From positions 620,001 through 684,000 of the forward strand of contig CAVVST010000002.1 of NCBI GenBank assembly GCA_963750995.1: DNA of 64,000 nt, in the 5' to 3' direction. Origin of the DNA: CAVVST01 sp963750995 (GTDB taxonomy: Bacteria > Acidobacteriota > Vicinamibacteria > Vicinamibacterales > UBA2999). Below the pieces are notes generated by a model, which made no database searches, had not been told where the DNA came from, and was given only the letters and a program-made list of their open reading frames with translations. How positions within the stretch are numbered: position 1 is the stretch's first letter; the number at the start of each line of letters is the position of its first letter. The translations under genes and the position numbers were made by a program. Below are positions 19,682 through 28,010 of this stretch, piece by piece.

Positions 19682-19831
19682 TCAGACGATGGTGCGTCGG
19701 CCGGTAATTAGCTGAACCAGGAACAGCACGCCCGCAATCACCAGCAGGACGTGGATGATGCCGCCAGCCACGTCGAACGCGAATCCGAGCAACCAGAACA
19801 GCACCAGCAGGACAATCAGAGTCCACAGCAT
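19682..19831 (-). CDS. Small membrane protein, lmo0937/DUF5670 family
   Basis: A 49-residue protein (MLWTLIVLLVLFWLLGFAF...) with two hydrophobic segments separated by DVAGGIIH and a short polar tail ITGRRTIV, matching the length and pattern of lmo0937-type proteins. The ATG at 19831 follows GGAAAAGG at good spacing. A longer reading upstream consists of repeat-derived sequence and is rejected. Function is unknown. Confidence 0.85.
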   Translation of the reverse strand: MLWTLIVLLVLFWLLGFAFDVAGGIIHVLLVIAGVLFLVQLITGRRTIV

Positions 19832-19847
19832 GACCTTTTCCCCCTTG

Positions 19848-19898
19848 GGCGGACGTAAGGGTCCGCCGCTCAACCGTAGGGCCGACCTTCGGGTCGGC
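19848..19898. repeat. Pair of REP-like palindromes
   Basis: Two adjacent hairpins: GGCGGACGTAAGGGTCCGCC (19848-19867) and GGCCGACCTTCGGGTCGGC (19880-19898). They lie between the small membrane protein gene and the metallophosphatase 3' end. The second has the CCTTYRGG core shared with palindromes at 28490, 28011 and 31853. It may end the metallophosphatase transcript, although there is no T-run. Confidence 0.7.
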
Positions 19899-19940
19899 TT
19901 GTCCTGTGAGAAGGGCAAGGGCCGTGCCCGTTCCGCGGAC

Positions 19941-21647
19941 TCAGCGGCTGATACGGATGCGGTTGCGCGGGCCGGGCTGCACCGGCGAGTGACGGGAGAA
20001 GTACGCGGCGAGGAGGTCGTAGTCGGTGCCGATCAGCAGAGGATCGGTGCCGTCGAGCAGGGCGTTCATGCCGTCACCGCTGTCCCAGAGGAAGTTACTG
20101 GTCGCGAGCCGGTACTGACGCTTCGGGTCGAGCGCCGCGCCGTTGATGCGGATCGATTCGCGGAGGACGCGTTCGCCCGCCGGCCGCGACGGATCGTACG
20201 CGTACGTGAATCCGTTCGACACCTGCATGATGCGGCGACGGTCTGCCCCGAACTGCTCTTCCAGCATCTTCAACAGCACGTCGCCCGTCACGGTTTTCAC
20301 GATCAGCTCATTGCCAAAAGGCACTACGGAAAAGATCTGCGCATAGGTAACGGGCGCCGGCCCGGCGCCGGGCTGCGCAACGATGTCGGCGCGAATGCCG
20401 CCAGGGTTCCAGATGGCGAGGTCCGCGTTGGCGCCAGGAGTGTTCATCGCCGCTTCGAGGAAGGCGTCGGCGATGACGTCGCCGAGCGTGAACTCGCCCG
20501 CGTCGTTCCCGTCACGCGTCAGGCTGCGGCCGACCGATCCGACGACGCGGTTGCCCACCTTGTCGCCAATCGGGCGATAGCGCGCCAGCAGCGCAGTCTC
20601 GTCCGCCTCTTTCGGGACGTCCCGCGTCACCACGAGGTTGCGCGCCGTCTTCGACACCGCGCTGCCGTCGGACCGCCGTATGCGAAGGTCGATGTCGGTG
20701 ACCACGCGACCCGCCGAGGCGGCGCTCGTGACGAGCTTGCCGTCTATCGTGCAGTTGTACGAGACGTGCGAATGACCGGAGACGACGACGTCGATGTCGT
20801 TCGACATGCGGCTGATGAGATTCACGAACGATGGCGTCATGTCCGAGCAGCCGTTGATGTCGGCGCCGGCCTGCTGCTGTCCTCCCTCGTGCATCAACAC
20901 CACGATCGTACGCACGCCCTGCGCACGCAGCGCCCTGGCAGCTTGATTCGCAGCCTCCGCCTCGGGCAAGAACGTCAACCCGCGCACGCTGTTGGCCAGG
21001 ATCACGCGGGGTGCGCCCTGAAGGATCAGCCCGATGAATCCAACGCGAACGCCGCCGATCTCCCGGACGGCGGACGCCGGCAGCAGGAGGCGCGATTCGT
21101 GGCCCTGGATGCCCGCCAGCGCCAGCATTTTGGGGTCGGCTGTGGCGGGGTCGAGCGTGACATTGGCGGCCAGGTAGGAAAAAGGCGCGCCGGAATACGG
21201 GGTGCCATCCTGGCAGCCGTCCACCGGATGGCAGCCGCCCTTCTGAATCCGGTACAGCTCCCACCAGCCTTCGTCGAGATCATGATTGCCGAGCGCCGAC
21301 AGTTGCAGACCGGCAAGGCCCAGCGCCTCGATCGACGGCTCGTCGTGAAACAGGCTCGACAGAAGCGGGGTGGCGCCAATGTTGTCGCCCGCTGACACGA
21401 CTACGGTGTTTGGGTTGGTGGCTTTGAGACGCGCCAGGTGCGTGGCGAGATATTCGATCCCGCCGGCATCCTGGCTGCCGATCCGGCCGGTGCCGCCGGC
21501 GGCCGGGTCGAGGCCGCCGTGAAAGTCGTTGATGGCCAGCAACTGCACGTCGACGAGGGCATCAGGGTCCTGCCCCACCCTGACGACGGCGGCTGCGGTC
21601 ACGATCGAGACGAGACAGCCAGCGGCGACCCACGACGCGCGCGTCAC
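19941..21647 (-). CDS. Secreted bifunctional metallophosphatase/5'-nucleotidase
   Basis: About 568 residues. The N-terminal metallophosphoesterase domain carries LLAINDFHGGLDP, VVVSAGDNIGATPLLSSL, LSALGNHDLDEG and VVVSGHSHVSYNC, the dinuclear metal ligands. The C-terminal 5_nucleotid_C domain includes NADLAIWNPGGIRADI and IFSVVPFGNELIVKTVTG. It hydrolyses nucleotides in the periplasm. Start GTG at 21647 gives a signal peptide (VTRASWVAAGCLVSIVTAAA); GTG at 21686 would overlap the divergent nfo gene. The two divergent genes are only about 18 bp apart. Confidence 0.92.
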   Translation of the reverse strand: MTRASWVAAGCLVSIVTAAAVVRVGQDPDALVDVQLLAINDFHGGLDPAAGGTGRIGSQDAGGIEYLATHLARLKATNPNTVVVSAGDNIGATPLLSSLFHDEPSIEALGLAGLQLSALGNHDLDEGWWELYRIQKGGCHPVDGCQDGTPYSGAPFSYLAANVTLDPATADPKMLALAGIQGHESRLLLPASAVREIGGVRVGFIGLILQGAPRVILANSVRGLTFLPEAEAANQAARALRAQGVRTIVVLMHEGGQQQAGADINGCSDMTPSFVNLISRMSNDIDVVVSGHSHVSYNCTIDGKLVTSAASAGRVVTDIDLRIRRSDGSAVSKTARNLVVTRDVPKEADETALLARYRPIGDKVGNRVVGSVGRSLTRDGNDAGEFTLGDVIADAFLEAAMNTPGANADLAIWNPGGIRADIVAQPGAGPAPVTYAQIFSVVPFGNELIVKTVTGDVLLKMLEEQFGADRRRIMQVSNGFTYAYDPSRPAGERVLRESIRINGAALDPKRQYRLATSNFLWDSGDGMNALLDGTDPLLIGTDYDLLAAYFSRHSPVQPGPRNRIRISR

Positions 21648-21665
21648 GATCGAAAATGATAGCTG

Positions 21666-22544
21666 ATGCTTCGAATCGGCGCGCACATGTCGGTAGCGGG
21701 CGGCGTTTCAAAAGCGGTGGAGCGAGCGCTGGTCCACGGCTGCGAGTCGCTGCAGATTTTCAGCAAGAACGCCAATCGCTGGCTCGCCAGTCCGCTGGAT
21801 CCCGCCGAAGTCATGCGGTTCCGCCGGCGCATCGAGGAGACCGGCATCAAGCCGGTCGTATCGCACGCCAGTTATTTGATCAATCTGGCGACGACGTTCG
21901 GCGGCCTGCGCCAGCAGTCGATCGCGGCCTTTGTCGATGAGCTCGATCGTGCGGAGATGCTCGGCCTGCTCGGCGTGGTGATTCATCCGGGAACATGCAC
22001 GGCAGGTACCGAAGACGACGGCCTCAGGCTGATTGCCGATGGGATCCACGAGGCGTTCAAGGCCAGGCCGCGCCGAAAGACGATGGTGATCCTCGAGCAC
22101 ACCGCCGGCCAGGGCCGTACCCTCGGCCACCGCTTCGAGCACCTTGCGGCGATCATCCGGCACCTCAAGGGTTCAGCACGGATCGGCGTGTGCCTCGATA
22201 CCTGTCACCTGGTGGCCTCCGGCTACGACATCGTCAGCGAGGCGGGATATCGCCAGACGTTCGACGCCTTCGAGCGCATCGTCGGGCTCGACCGGCTGAA
22301 GGTGTTTCACGGGAATGACTCGAAGAAACCCTGCGGCAGCCGTGTCGATCGCCACGAGCACATCGGACGCGGCTGCGTCGGCGAAGCGCCCTTCCGCCGG
22401 ATCCTGCACGACCGTCGCTTTGCCGGGCTGCCGATCCTGATAGAAACCGAAAAGTCGCCTGGGAGCGAGAAACGCGGGGCGATCGAACCCGACCCGCTCG
22501 ACACGATGAACCTCGCCACCCTCCGGCGGCTCCGCGATGCCTAG
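21666..22544 (+). CDS. nfo: Endonuclease IV (AP endonuclease)
   Basis: A 292-residue TIM-barrel enzyme that incises DNA at abasic sites in base excision repair. Family blocks are RIGAHMSVAGG, ESLQIFSKNANRW, VIHPGTC, MVILEHTAGQG, GVCLDTCHLVASGYDI, FHGNDSKKPCGSRVDRHEHI and the closing ILIETEKSP, supplying the three-zinc site residues. Its 3' end overlaps the convergent DUF457 gene by 4 bp. Confidence 0.97.
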   Translation: MLRIGAHMSVAGGVSKAVERALVHGCESLQIFSKNANRWLASPLDPAEVMRFRRRIEETGIKPVVSHASYLINLATTFGGLRQQSIAAFVDELDRAEMLGLLGVVIHPGTCTAGTEDDGLRLIADGIHEAFKARPRRKTMVILEHTAGQGRTLGHRFEHLAAIIRHLKGSARIGVCLDTCHLVASGYDIVSEAGYRQTFDAFERIVGLDRLKVFHGNDSKKPCGSRVDRHEHIGRGCVGEAPFRRILHDRRFAGLPILIETEKSPGSEKRGAIEPDPLDTMNLATLRRLRDA

Positions 22545-23449
22545 CGGATCACGACTGACTGGACGAAGGGCCCGCCGCGGCCGGCAAAGCGCAGATCGCT
22601 GACGCTGACGCGCGTCCCGTCGCTGGTTTCCTCGATCGTCCAGAACGGGAAGCGTGCCCACACCAGGAAGGCGCGAATGCTGGGCGCTTCACGCGCGCGT
22701 GCGACGCGTGGATCGGTATCGTTTTTCGGAACTATCGAATCCAGCGTCAACCGCCGCGGCAGCAGCGTGAGCGTGCCAGTCTCGTAGACCGGCCCGGCAT
22801 CGACGATGACCTGGCGGCGGTACGGCGCAATGGCCACCGGCCCAGCCATCAGGCTGACTGGATCGCCGCCGCGTTCGGCGCGCCATTCGTTCAGAACGAT
22901 GCCGCGCGCCACCCGCGCATTCAGGCACATCGCGGCGATATAGATCGCCGCCAGCGTCAGGGCATGCCGCGACGCGGCGGTGATGCCGCGGCTCCGCGTC
23001 AGCCAGATGCCGGCACCGAGCGTGAGCCACAACCACGGATCGACGATGAAGACCGCGTCGCCGTAGAACCAGCGGTTGCTGAACGGCATCAGCAGGCGCA
23101 CACCGTAGCTGTTCAGCAGATCGAGGCTGACGTGCGAGAGCACGCCGATGTACGACAGCAGCAGGAGGCCGCCTGCCCTGACGGGTGGCTCATCACCGCG
23201 AGGGCGGAGCAGGCGGGCGGCGCCGAGCATCGCGGCGGTCAACGCGACCGGCAGCAGCGCCTGGGCGAGTGTGCCGTGCGTCCATCCGCGCCGGAATGCC
23301 ACCGAGGGCATGTCGGTGGCGAAGACCAGGACGTCAATATCCGGCAGGTTCGCCGCGATCATCAGCGTCGCGTGCCCGAAACGCGTCTGCCGCTTCAGCC
23401 CGGCTTCGCCGAACGCCGCCCCCACCAGGGTGTGACAGATGTTGTCCAC
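22541..23449 (-). CDS. Membrane-bound metal-dependent hydrolase, YdjM/DUF457 type
   Basis: A 302-residue protein opening MDNICHTLVGAAFGEAG, with further metal-ligand candidates in ANLPDIDV, RGWTHG and SHVSLDLLNSYG. This is the pattern of the YdjM (LexA-regulated inner-membrane hydrolase) family. There are four or five membrane segments and a C-terminal beta-rich domain of about 110 residues. The stop of amrA is adjacent to its start (23450/23449). Substrate unknown. Confidence 0.88.
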   Translation of the reverse strand: MDNICHTLVGAAFGEAGLKRQTRFGHATLMIAANLPDIDVLVFATDMPSVAFRRGWTHGTLAQALLPVALTAAMLGAARLLRPRGDEPPVRAGGLLLLSYIGVLSHVSLDLLNSYGVRLLMPFSNRWFYGDAVFIVDPWLWLTLGAGIWLTRSRGITAASRHALTLAAIYIAAMCLNARVARGIVLNEWRAERGGDPVSLMAGPVAIAPYRRQVIVDAGPVYETGTLTLLPRRLTLDSIVPKNDTDPRVARAREAPSIRAFLVWARFPFWTIEETSDGTRVSVSDLRFAGRGGPFVQSVVIR

Positions 23450-23986
23450 TCACCGCTCCCCGAACACCTGGGCCTCGAATACCAGCACGCGCGCGCCGTG
23501 GCGCCACGCGTCCGAAGGCAGCCCGGCCTTGAGGCACGTGTGAGAGACAAACGTTTCCGCATCCCAACCGTAGTCGGTGGCTACCTGGGGGAGCAACAGC
23601 CCGCGTCGGCCGCCCTGCTCGACAATCAGCCCGTGGCGTCCCACCTCGACCTCGACGATCGACGTCACTTCGCGCTCCGGAGTGAGAACTGAGATTTCGA
23701 CATCGATTGCGTCGAGCTCGCCCGGCCGCACGGGTACGAAGCGTGGGTCGGAATCCGAGACCGACGCTGCGAGTTGTGCCACGGTGTGTCCGAGCGGCTC
23801 GTCGGAATCGAGCCGCCCCAGGCAGCCGCGGAGGTCGCCGTGGCAATGGATGGTGACAAAAGCGCCGCACGGCGAATCGAGCGTGCCGCCGCGGTCTGGC
23901 ACGGGTGCGGGCTCACGTCGCACGCGCGCTTCGAGCGCTCGCCTTGCGAGTGAGAGGAGCCGCTGCTGATCGTCGACGCCGATCAC
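23450..23986 (-). CDS. amrA: AmmeMemoRadiSam system protein A (AMMECR1 domain)
   Basis: A 178-residue AMMECR1-domain protein with GAFVTIHCHGDLRGCLGRL and the late GYGWDAETFVSHTCLKAGLP-like block (here DYGWDAETFVSHTCLKAGL). In the AmmeMemoRadiSam system it occurs with a Memo-family protein and a radical SAM enzyme. The Memo protein is encoded immediately upstream with an ATGA overlap (23983-23986). No radical SAM gene is in the window. Confidence 0.92.
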   Translation of the reverse strand: MIGVDDQQRLLSLARRALEARVRREPAPVPDRGGTLDSPCGAFVTIHCHGDLRGCLGRLDSDEPLGHTVAQLAASVSDSDPRFVPVRPGELDAIDVEISVLTPEREVTSIVEVEVGRHGLIVEQGGRRGLLLPQVATDYGWDAETFVSHTCLKAGLPSDAWRHGARVLVFEAQVFGER

Positions 23987-24816
23987 CAGATGGCCGCCGC
24001 CATGTAGCCGACGACCGAAGACTTGTCGCCGGACACGTCGCCCGAATCGGCATACCGGAGCACCCGGGCGCGGGTCGCACCCAGCTTCGCGGCGGCATGG
24101 AGGACCGACACCATGGGCCCGCCGCCGCAGGCGTGCCGCGGTTCCTGTTCGAGCGCGTCCATCAGGCCATTTGCATCGAGCGCCTCGACATACTGCAGGA
24201 CGACGCCGTCGAGGCGGGCCGCCACCGTAGCGTCTTCGTAATGGGATAGATCACTGCTCGCCACGAGCAGGACGCCGTCCGGCTCGGAGCAGGCGGCGAC
24301 AGCACCCGCCAATGCATTCCCGAGTGCCGTGGCCGTCTCGCGGGTCTGAAACCCCATCACCAGCGGCACGATCGGCACGCCCGGCAGCAGGCGGGCGACG
24401 AATGGCAGCTGCATTTCCAGCGAATGTTCCCGCCCGTGGGCGTCCGCATGCTCGACGACCGCGTCCGACGCGCTGATAATCGCCGCCGCCAGCGGTTCGG
24501 CCACGGGCACGGCGCCAAGCGGCGTCTGCCATTCGCCGCGCGGCCAGATGGAGACACCGTGAAAGCCGACGAAATGAGACGGTCCGACCAGGACGACGGC
24601 GCCATAGCGGCATTCGCGTACCAGCGCATACGCCCACGCCGCCACCGGACCCGAGTACACCAGTCCGGCATGCGGCGCGATGATCGCACGCGGACACCCG
24701 CTCGTCTCACCCTGACCGGCGGCTGCAAGGTGTCTGTCAACCTCGCGCGCCAGTGAATCGCGGGTGCCGGGATACCAATGACCGGCTACGGCGGTGGGCC
24801 TGATGTCGCGGGGCAT
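23983..24816 (-). CDS. amrB: AmmeMemoRadiSam system protein B (Memo family)
   Basis: A 277-residue Memo-family protein: RPTAVAGHWYPGTRDSLARE, the IAPHAGLVYSG and VVLVGPSHF blocks, REHSLEMQLPFV, and the SSDLSHYEDATVAARLD region, which carry the conserved His/Cys/Asp pocket of dioxygenase-like Memo proteins. It is the first gene of amrB-amrA and probably co-transcribed with the DUF457 gene. The upstream gap to gatC is filled by an inverted 7-bp repeat array. Confidence 0.93.
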   Translation of the reverse strand: MPRDIRPTAVAGHWYPGTRDSLAREVDRHLAAAGQGETSGCPRAIIAPHAGLVYSGPVAAWAYALVRECRYGAVVLVGPSHFVGFHGVSIWPRGEWQTPLGAVPVAEPLAAAIISASDAVVEHADAHGREHSLEMQLPFVARLLPGVPIVPLVMGFQTRETATALGNALAGAVAACSEPDGVLLVASSDLSHYEDATVAARLDGVVLQYVEALDANGLMDALEQEPRHACGGGPMVSVLHAAAKLGATRARVLRYADSGDVSGDKSSVVGYMAAAIW

Positions 24817-24821
24817 CGCTC

Positions 24822-24891
24822 AATTTGTGATTTGTGATTGGGATTTTGTCGCGGGTGCGAAATCGCAAATCACAAATCGCAAATCCCAAAT
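24822..24891. repeat. Two-armed inverted array of 7-bp AAATCNC repeats
   Basis: The right arm (24860-24891) reads AAATCGC, AAATCAC, AAATCGC, AAATCCC, AAAT. The left arm (24822-24847) is the reverse complement type (GATTTGTGATTTGTGATTGG). The array is AT-rich in a GC-rich genome and fills most of the gap between the divergent amrB and gatC, so it must contain or abut both promoters. It could extrude a cruciform. Confidence 0.85.
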
Positions 24892-24909
24892 GTTATAGCA
24901 TCGAGAATC

Positions 24910-25209
24910 ATGGCCCCCGCCCTCACGATCGCCGATGTGGAACAAATCGCGGCGTTGTCGCAGCTCGAGCTGACCGCTGACGAGAAGGAGCTCTTCAGGC
25001 GGCAGCTCGCCGATATCCTTGCCTACGCCGAACAGGTCCAGGCGATCGACACGAGCGGTGTGCCGGCGACCGCGCACGTGCACGCGCGCGAGAGCCTGGA
25101 ACGCGCCGACGAGACCCGGGAGTCGCTGCCGGTCGCCGACGCGCTCGCGAACGCGCCCGACGCCGCTCCTGGGGCCGGCCTCTTCCGCGTCCCGCGCGTC
25201 ATCGGCTGA
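24910..25209 (+). CDS. gatC: Asp-tRNA(Asn)/Glu-tRNA(Gln) amidotransferase subunit C
   Basis: A 99-residue GatC: IADVEQIAALSQLELTADEK, LADILAYAEQVQAIDTSGV, and the tail FRVPRVIG. It stabilises GatA in the transamidosome that converts mischarged Glu-tRNA(Gln) and Asp-tRNA(Asn). The ATG at 24910 is used; the in-frame upstream stretch is repeat array. Its stop shares one base with the gatA start (TGATG). Confidence 0.95.
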   Translation: MAPALTIADVEQIAALSQLELTADEKELFRRQLADILAYAEQVQAIDTSGVPATAHVHARESLERADETRESLPVADALANAPDAAPGAGLFRVPRVIG

Positions 25210-26663
25210 TGCTCGAGCGCACCGCCCGCGCGATCCGCGACGACATCGCCGCCGGCCGCCTCTCCGCCGTCGAGGTCTGCCACGCGTCGCTCGCCCGCAT
25301 CGAGTCCCTCAATCCCACGCTGAATGCGTTCAATCACGTCGCCGCCGAACGCGCGCTGGCGCGTGCCGCCGACGTCGACCGCGCGCGCGCTAGCGGGTCC
25401 GCCCTCGGGCCGCTGGCCGGCGTGCCCGTCGCACTCAAGGACAATCTCTGCGTTCGCGGCATGCGCACCACGGCGTCGTCCCGGATTCTCGACTCGTTCG
25501 TGCCGCCGTACGACGCGACCGTCGTCCAGCGGCTCGAGGCGGCTGGCGCCGTGATCGTCGGCAAGACGAACTGCGACGAGTTCGCGATGGGATCCTCCAA
25601 CGAGAACTCGGCGTACGGACCGGTGCGGAATCCGTGGGCGACCGATCGCACGCCCGGCGGTTCAAGCGGAGGTTCTGCGGCTGCAGTCGCATCAGGGGCC
25701 GCCGTGGTCGCGCTGGGGTCCGATACCGGCGGCTCCATTCGTCAGCCCGCGTCGTTCTGTGGGGTTGTCGGCCTCAAACCGACCTATGGCCGCGTCTCGC
25801 GATACGGCCTTCTCGCCTTTGCGTCGTCGCTCGACCAGATTGGACCGTTCGCGCGAACAGCCGCCGACGCGGCCTTGATGCTCGGCGTGCTCGCGGGGCC
25901 CGACCCGTGTGACGCCACCGCCTCGCGGCAGCCAGTGCCCGACTATACGGCCGCTCTCACAGCCGACATCAAGGGGCTGCGAATCGGCGTGCCACGGGCG
26001 TTTGTCACCGACGGCGTCGGTGAAGGCGTCCGTCGTGCGCTCGACGACGCGCTCGATCGACTGACGCGCGAAGGTGCGACGCTCGTCGACGTCGACCTAC
26101 CCCACGCCCGCTATGCGATTCCCGTCTACTACCTGGTCGCAACGGCTGAAGCCAGCTCGAACCTCGCGCGCTACGACGGCGTACGGTACGGCTATCGGGC
26201 GAAAGGCGACAATCTCGGATTGAAAGAGGTGTACAGCAAGACCCGCGACGAGGGGTTCGGCCCGGAAGTGAAACGCCGCATCATGCTCGGCACCTACGTC
26301 CTCAGCGCGGGTTACTACGACGCCTTCTACTTGAAGGCGCAGCAGGTGCGCACGCTGCTGAGACAGGATTACGATGCCGCGTTCGAGAAGGTGGACGTCG
26401 TCGCGATGCCGACCAGCCCGACACCGCCGTTCCGGCTCGGCGAGAAAACAGACGACCCCCTTCAGATGTACCTGGCCGATGTCTTTACGGTGAGTGCCAA
26501 CCTGGCGGGGCTTCCAGCGATCAGCGTGCCGTGCGGTTTCAGCGAGCAGCTCCCAATCGGCCTGCAGCTCACCGGCCGGTTATTCGACGAGTCAACCCTG
26601 CTGAGGGTGGCGGACGCCTATCAGCGGGTCACGGACTGGCATACGCAGACGCCGCCGGTTTGA
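25209..26663 (+). CDS. gatA: Asp-tRNA(Asn)/Glu-tRNA(Gln) amidotransferase subunit A
   Basis: A 484-residue amidase-signature protein with the Ser-cisSer-Lys triad: the Lys in GVPVALKDNLCVRGM and the serines in PGGSSGGSAAAVASG and GSDTGGSIRQPASFCG. It hydrolyses glutamine to supply ammonia for transamidation. Length and motifs are normal. gatB is not in the window. Translation is coupled to gatC. Confidence 0.98.
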   Translation: MLERTARAIRDDIAAGRLSAVEVCHASLARIESLNPTLNAFNHVAAERALARAADVDRARASGSALGPLAGVPVALKDNLCVRGMRTTASSRILDSFVPPYDATVVQRLEAAGAVIVGKTNCDEFAMGSSNENSAYGPVRNPWATDRTPGGSSGGSAAAVASGAAVVALGSDTGGSIRQPASFCGVVGLKPTYGRVSRYGLLAFASSLDQIGPFARTAADAALMLGVLAGPDPCDATASRQPVPDYTAALTADIKGLRIGVPRAFVTDGVGEGVRRALDDALDRLTREGATLVDVDLPHARYAIPVYYLVATAEASSNLARYDGVRYGYRAKGDNLGLKEVYSKTRDEGFGPEVKRRIMLGTYVLSAGYYDAFYLKAQQVRTLLRQDYDAAFEKVDVVAMPTSPTPPFRLGEKTDDPLQMYLADVFTVSANLAGLPAISVPCGFSEQLPIGLQLTGRLFDESTLLRVADAYQRVTDWHTQTPPV

Positions 26664-26664
26664 G

Positions 26665-26773
26665 GCGGGTCCGCTTGGGGGAACCCGCAGCTCAGCCGGG
26701 TCCCGCTTCGCGGAACCCGCCCTGCGTACGGAGGACGTGTTGACGTAGGCCGGGTTCCGCGAAGCGGACCCGG
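26665..26773. repeat. REP-like palindrome cluster between convergent gatA and surE
   Basis: Three hairpins: GCGGGT...ACCCGC at 26665-26688, then a palindrome at 26696-26719 built on CCCGCTTCGCGG, and its near-exact reverse complement at 26750-26773 built on CCGCGAAGCGG. The last two are inverted relative to each other, as in BIME-type paired REP elements. They fill the gap between two convergent genes and could act as a bidirectional terminator. Confidence 0.8.
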
Positions 26774-26775
26774 CG

Positions 26776-27627
26776 CTACTTGAAGATCGCCTGGAGCTGA
26801 TCGAACTGGCTCGTATCGGTCTCGTCGATTTTCATCGGCGTCACCGATACCCAGCCGTTTTCCACGGCCCAGAAATCTGTTCCTTCCGGCTGCGGCTCGC
26901 TCTTGCGCTCGCTGTATACGTTCCAGTACACCGTGCGCCCGGAAGGATGTTTCACTTCGACGAAGCTTTCGGCGCCGGTGCGCACCTGGCCCTGCCTCGT
27001 AATCATGTATCCCTTGTAACCGCCCTGCGGCATCGCCGGCACGTTTACGTTGAGAAACGTGTTGGGCGCCAGGCCCCACTGCTTCACGCGGCGCGCCACC
27101 CAAACCGCCTCTTCGGCGGCGTACACCAGCTCCTTGGGAAACACCGCCCCCGACATCGACACGGCAATGGCCGGGATGCCGTGGCGCGCGGCTTCCCGCG
27201 CGGCGCCCACGGTGCCCGACACTTGCGTGGACAGGCCAAGGTTGTACTCGGTGTTGACGCCCGACACGACGAGGTCCGGCCGCGGCATCACGATATTCCG
27301 GATCGCGATATTCACGACGCTCGCCGGCGTAGCGGTCAGGCCGATCGCAGGCAGGCCGTTCGGCAGGGTCAGGTCCTCGCGGAACACCGTTTCCGAGGTG
27401 ACGATCGAGTGCCCCTTACCGGTCTGGTTGTCGGCGGGCCCGACGACGATCGGCGTGCCAATCGCCTGCATCGCCTGCGCCACCGCGGCGATGCCCGGCG
27501 CGCGAACGCCGTCGTCGTTGACCACGAGAATGCGATAGGGCGGCGGCTGTCGAAACTGCTGCGCGCCCGCGGGCGCCAGCAGGCACGCCGCGAACGACAG
27601 GGCAAGGAGAACGCGGAGCCTACGCAT
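26776..27627 (-). CDS. surE: 5'/3'-nucleotidase SurE family, with signal peptide
   Basis: About 283 residues. After a signal peptide (MRRLRVLLALSFAACLLAPA) comes the SurE core: YRILVVNDDGVRAPGIAAVA, VVGPADNQTGKGHSIV, RPDLVVSGVNTEYNLG, SGTVGAAREAARHGIPAIAVS. These supply the metal-binding Asp-Asp, Ser/Asn and Asn residues. SurE enzymes dephosphorylate nucleoside monophosphates and are usually cytoplasmic, so the signal peptide is notable. The ATG at 27627 lies inside the end of the rpoZ-like gene (8-bp overlap). Confidence 0.9.
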   Translation of the reverse strand: MRRLRVLLALSFAACLLAPAGAQQFRQPPPYRILVVNDDGVRAPGIAAVAQAMQAIGTPIVVGPADNQTGKGHSIVTSETVFREDLTLPNGLPAIGLTATPASVVNIAIRNIVMPRPDLVVSGVNTEYNLGLSTQVSGTVGAAREAARHGIPAIAVSMSGAVFPKELVYAAEEAVWVARRVKQWGLAPNTFLNVNVPAMPQGGYKGYMITRQGQVRTGAESFVEVKHPSGRTVYWNVYSERKSEPQPEGTDFWAVENGWVSVTPMKIDETDTSQFDQLQAIFK

Positions 27628-27904
27628 CGGCGGGCAGCTTTGTCTCGGGCACTTCGTAAAGCACCAGCCCCCGCCGCACCTCTTCCATCGCCACCCGTTC
27701 CGCCTTGTGCGGGTCAGGACGATGGATGTCCATCGGTTCGGGCTCTTCGTCCAGTCGTGGCAATGCGCCGCGGCGCAGCTGCTTTGCGCGCATGGCGGCG
27801 ACGTCGACGAAGAGAAAACGGCTTTCGATGGGAGGCGCCTTCGCACGTGGCGCCAGCGGCGTGTCGGACTCGGCGGCGGGGTCGAGAACGTCGTCGATTT
27901 CCAT
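27620..27904 (-). CDS. rpoZ: Probable RNA polymerase omega subunit
   Basis: A 94-residue protein with ESRFLFVDVAAMRAKQLRRG and KAERVAMEEVRRGLVLYEVP, resembling the two conserved helices of acidobacterial-type omega (SRF...AAxRAKQLxxG, then KxxxVAxEExxxGLV). Omega assists assembly of the polymerase core. The start is taken as ATG at 27904; a TTG at 27934 lies in the G-rich repeat and is not credible. It overlaps surE by 8 bp. Confidence 0.65.
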   Translation of the reverse strand: MEIDDVLDPAAESDTPLAPRAKAPPIESRFLFVDVAAMRAKQLRRGALPRLDEEPEPMDIHRPDPHKAERVAMEEVRRGLVLYEVPETKLPADA

Positions 27905-27926
27905 GCCCGACAGCTTACTTACGACA

Positions 27927-28000
27927 GGGGGCAAGGGGAAGGGGGCAAGGGGGGGCCTGTCGCCTGGGACAGCCCTTCCCCCTATTCCCCCTTCCCCCCT
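27927..28000. repeat. Two-armed G-rich/C-rich inverted repeat array
   Basis: The left arm (27927-27956) is made of about 7-bp purine steps such as GGGGGCA, AGGGGAA, GGGGGCA, AGGGGGG. The right arm (27973-28000) is the matching pyrimidine arm (CCCTTCCCCCTATTCCCCC...). A short spacer contains CCTGTCGCCTGGGACAG, itself able to fold. The array separates rpoZ from the upstream hsp20. The G-arm can form a G-quadruplex and the two arms can pair as a long hairpin. Confidence 0.8.
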
Positions 28001-28010
28001 TTATTAAGAT

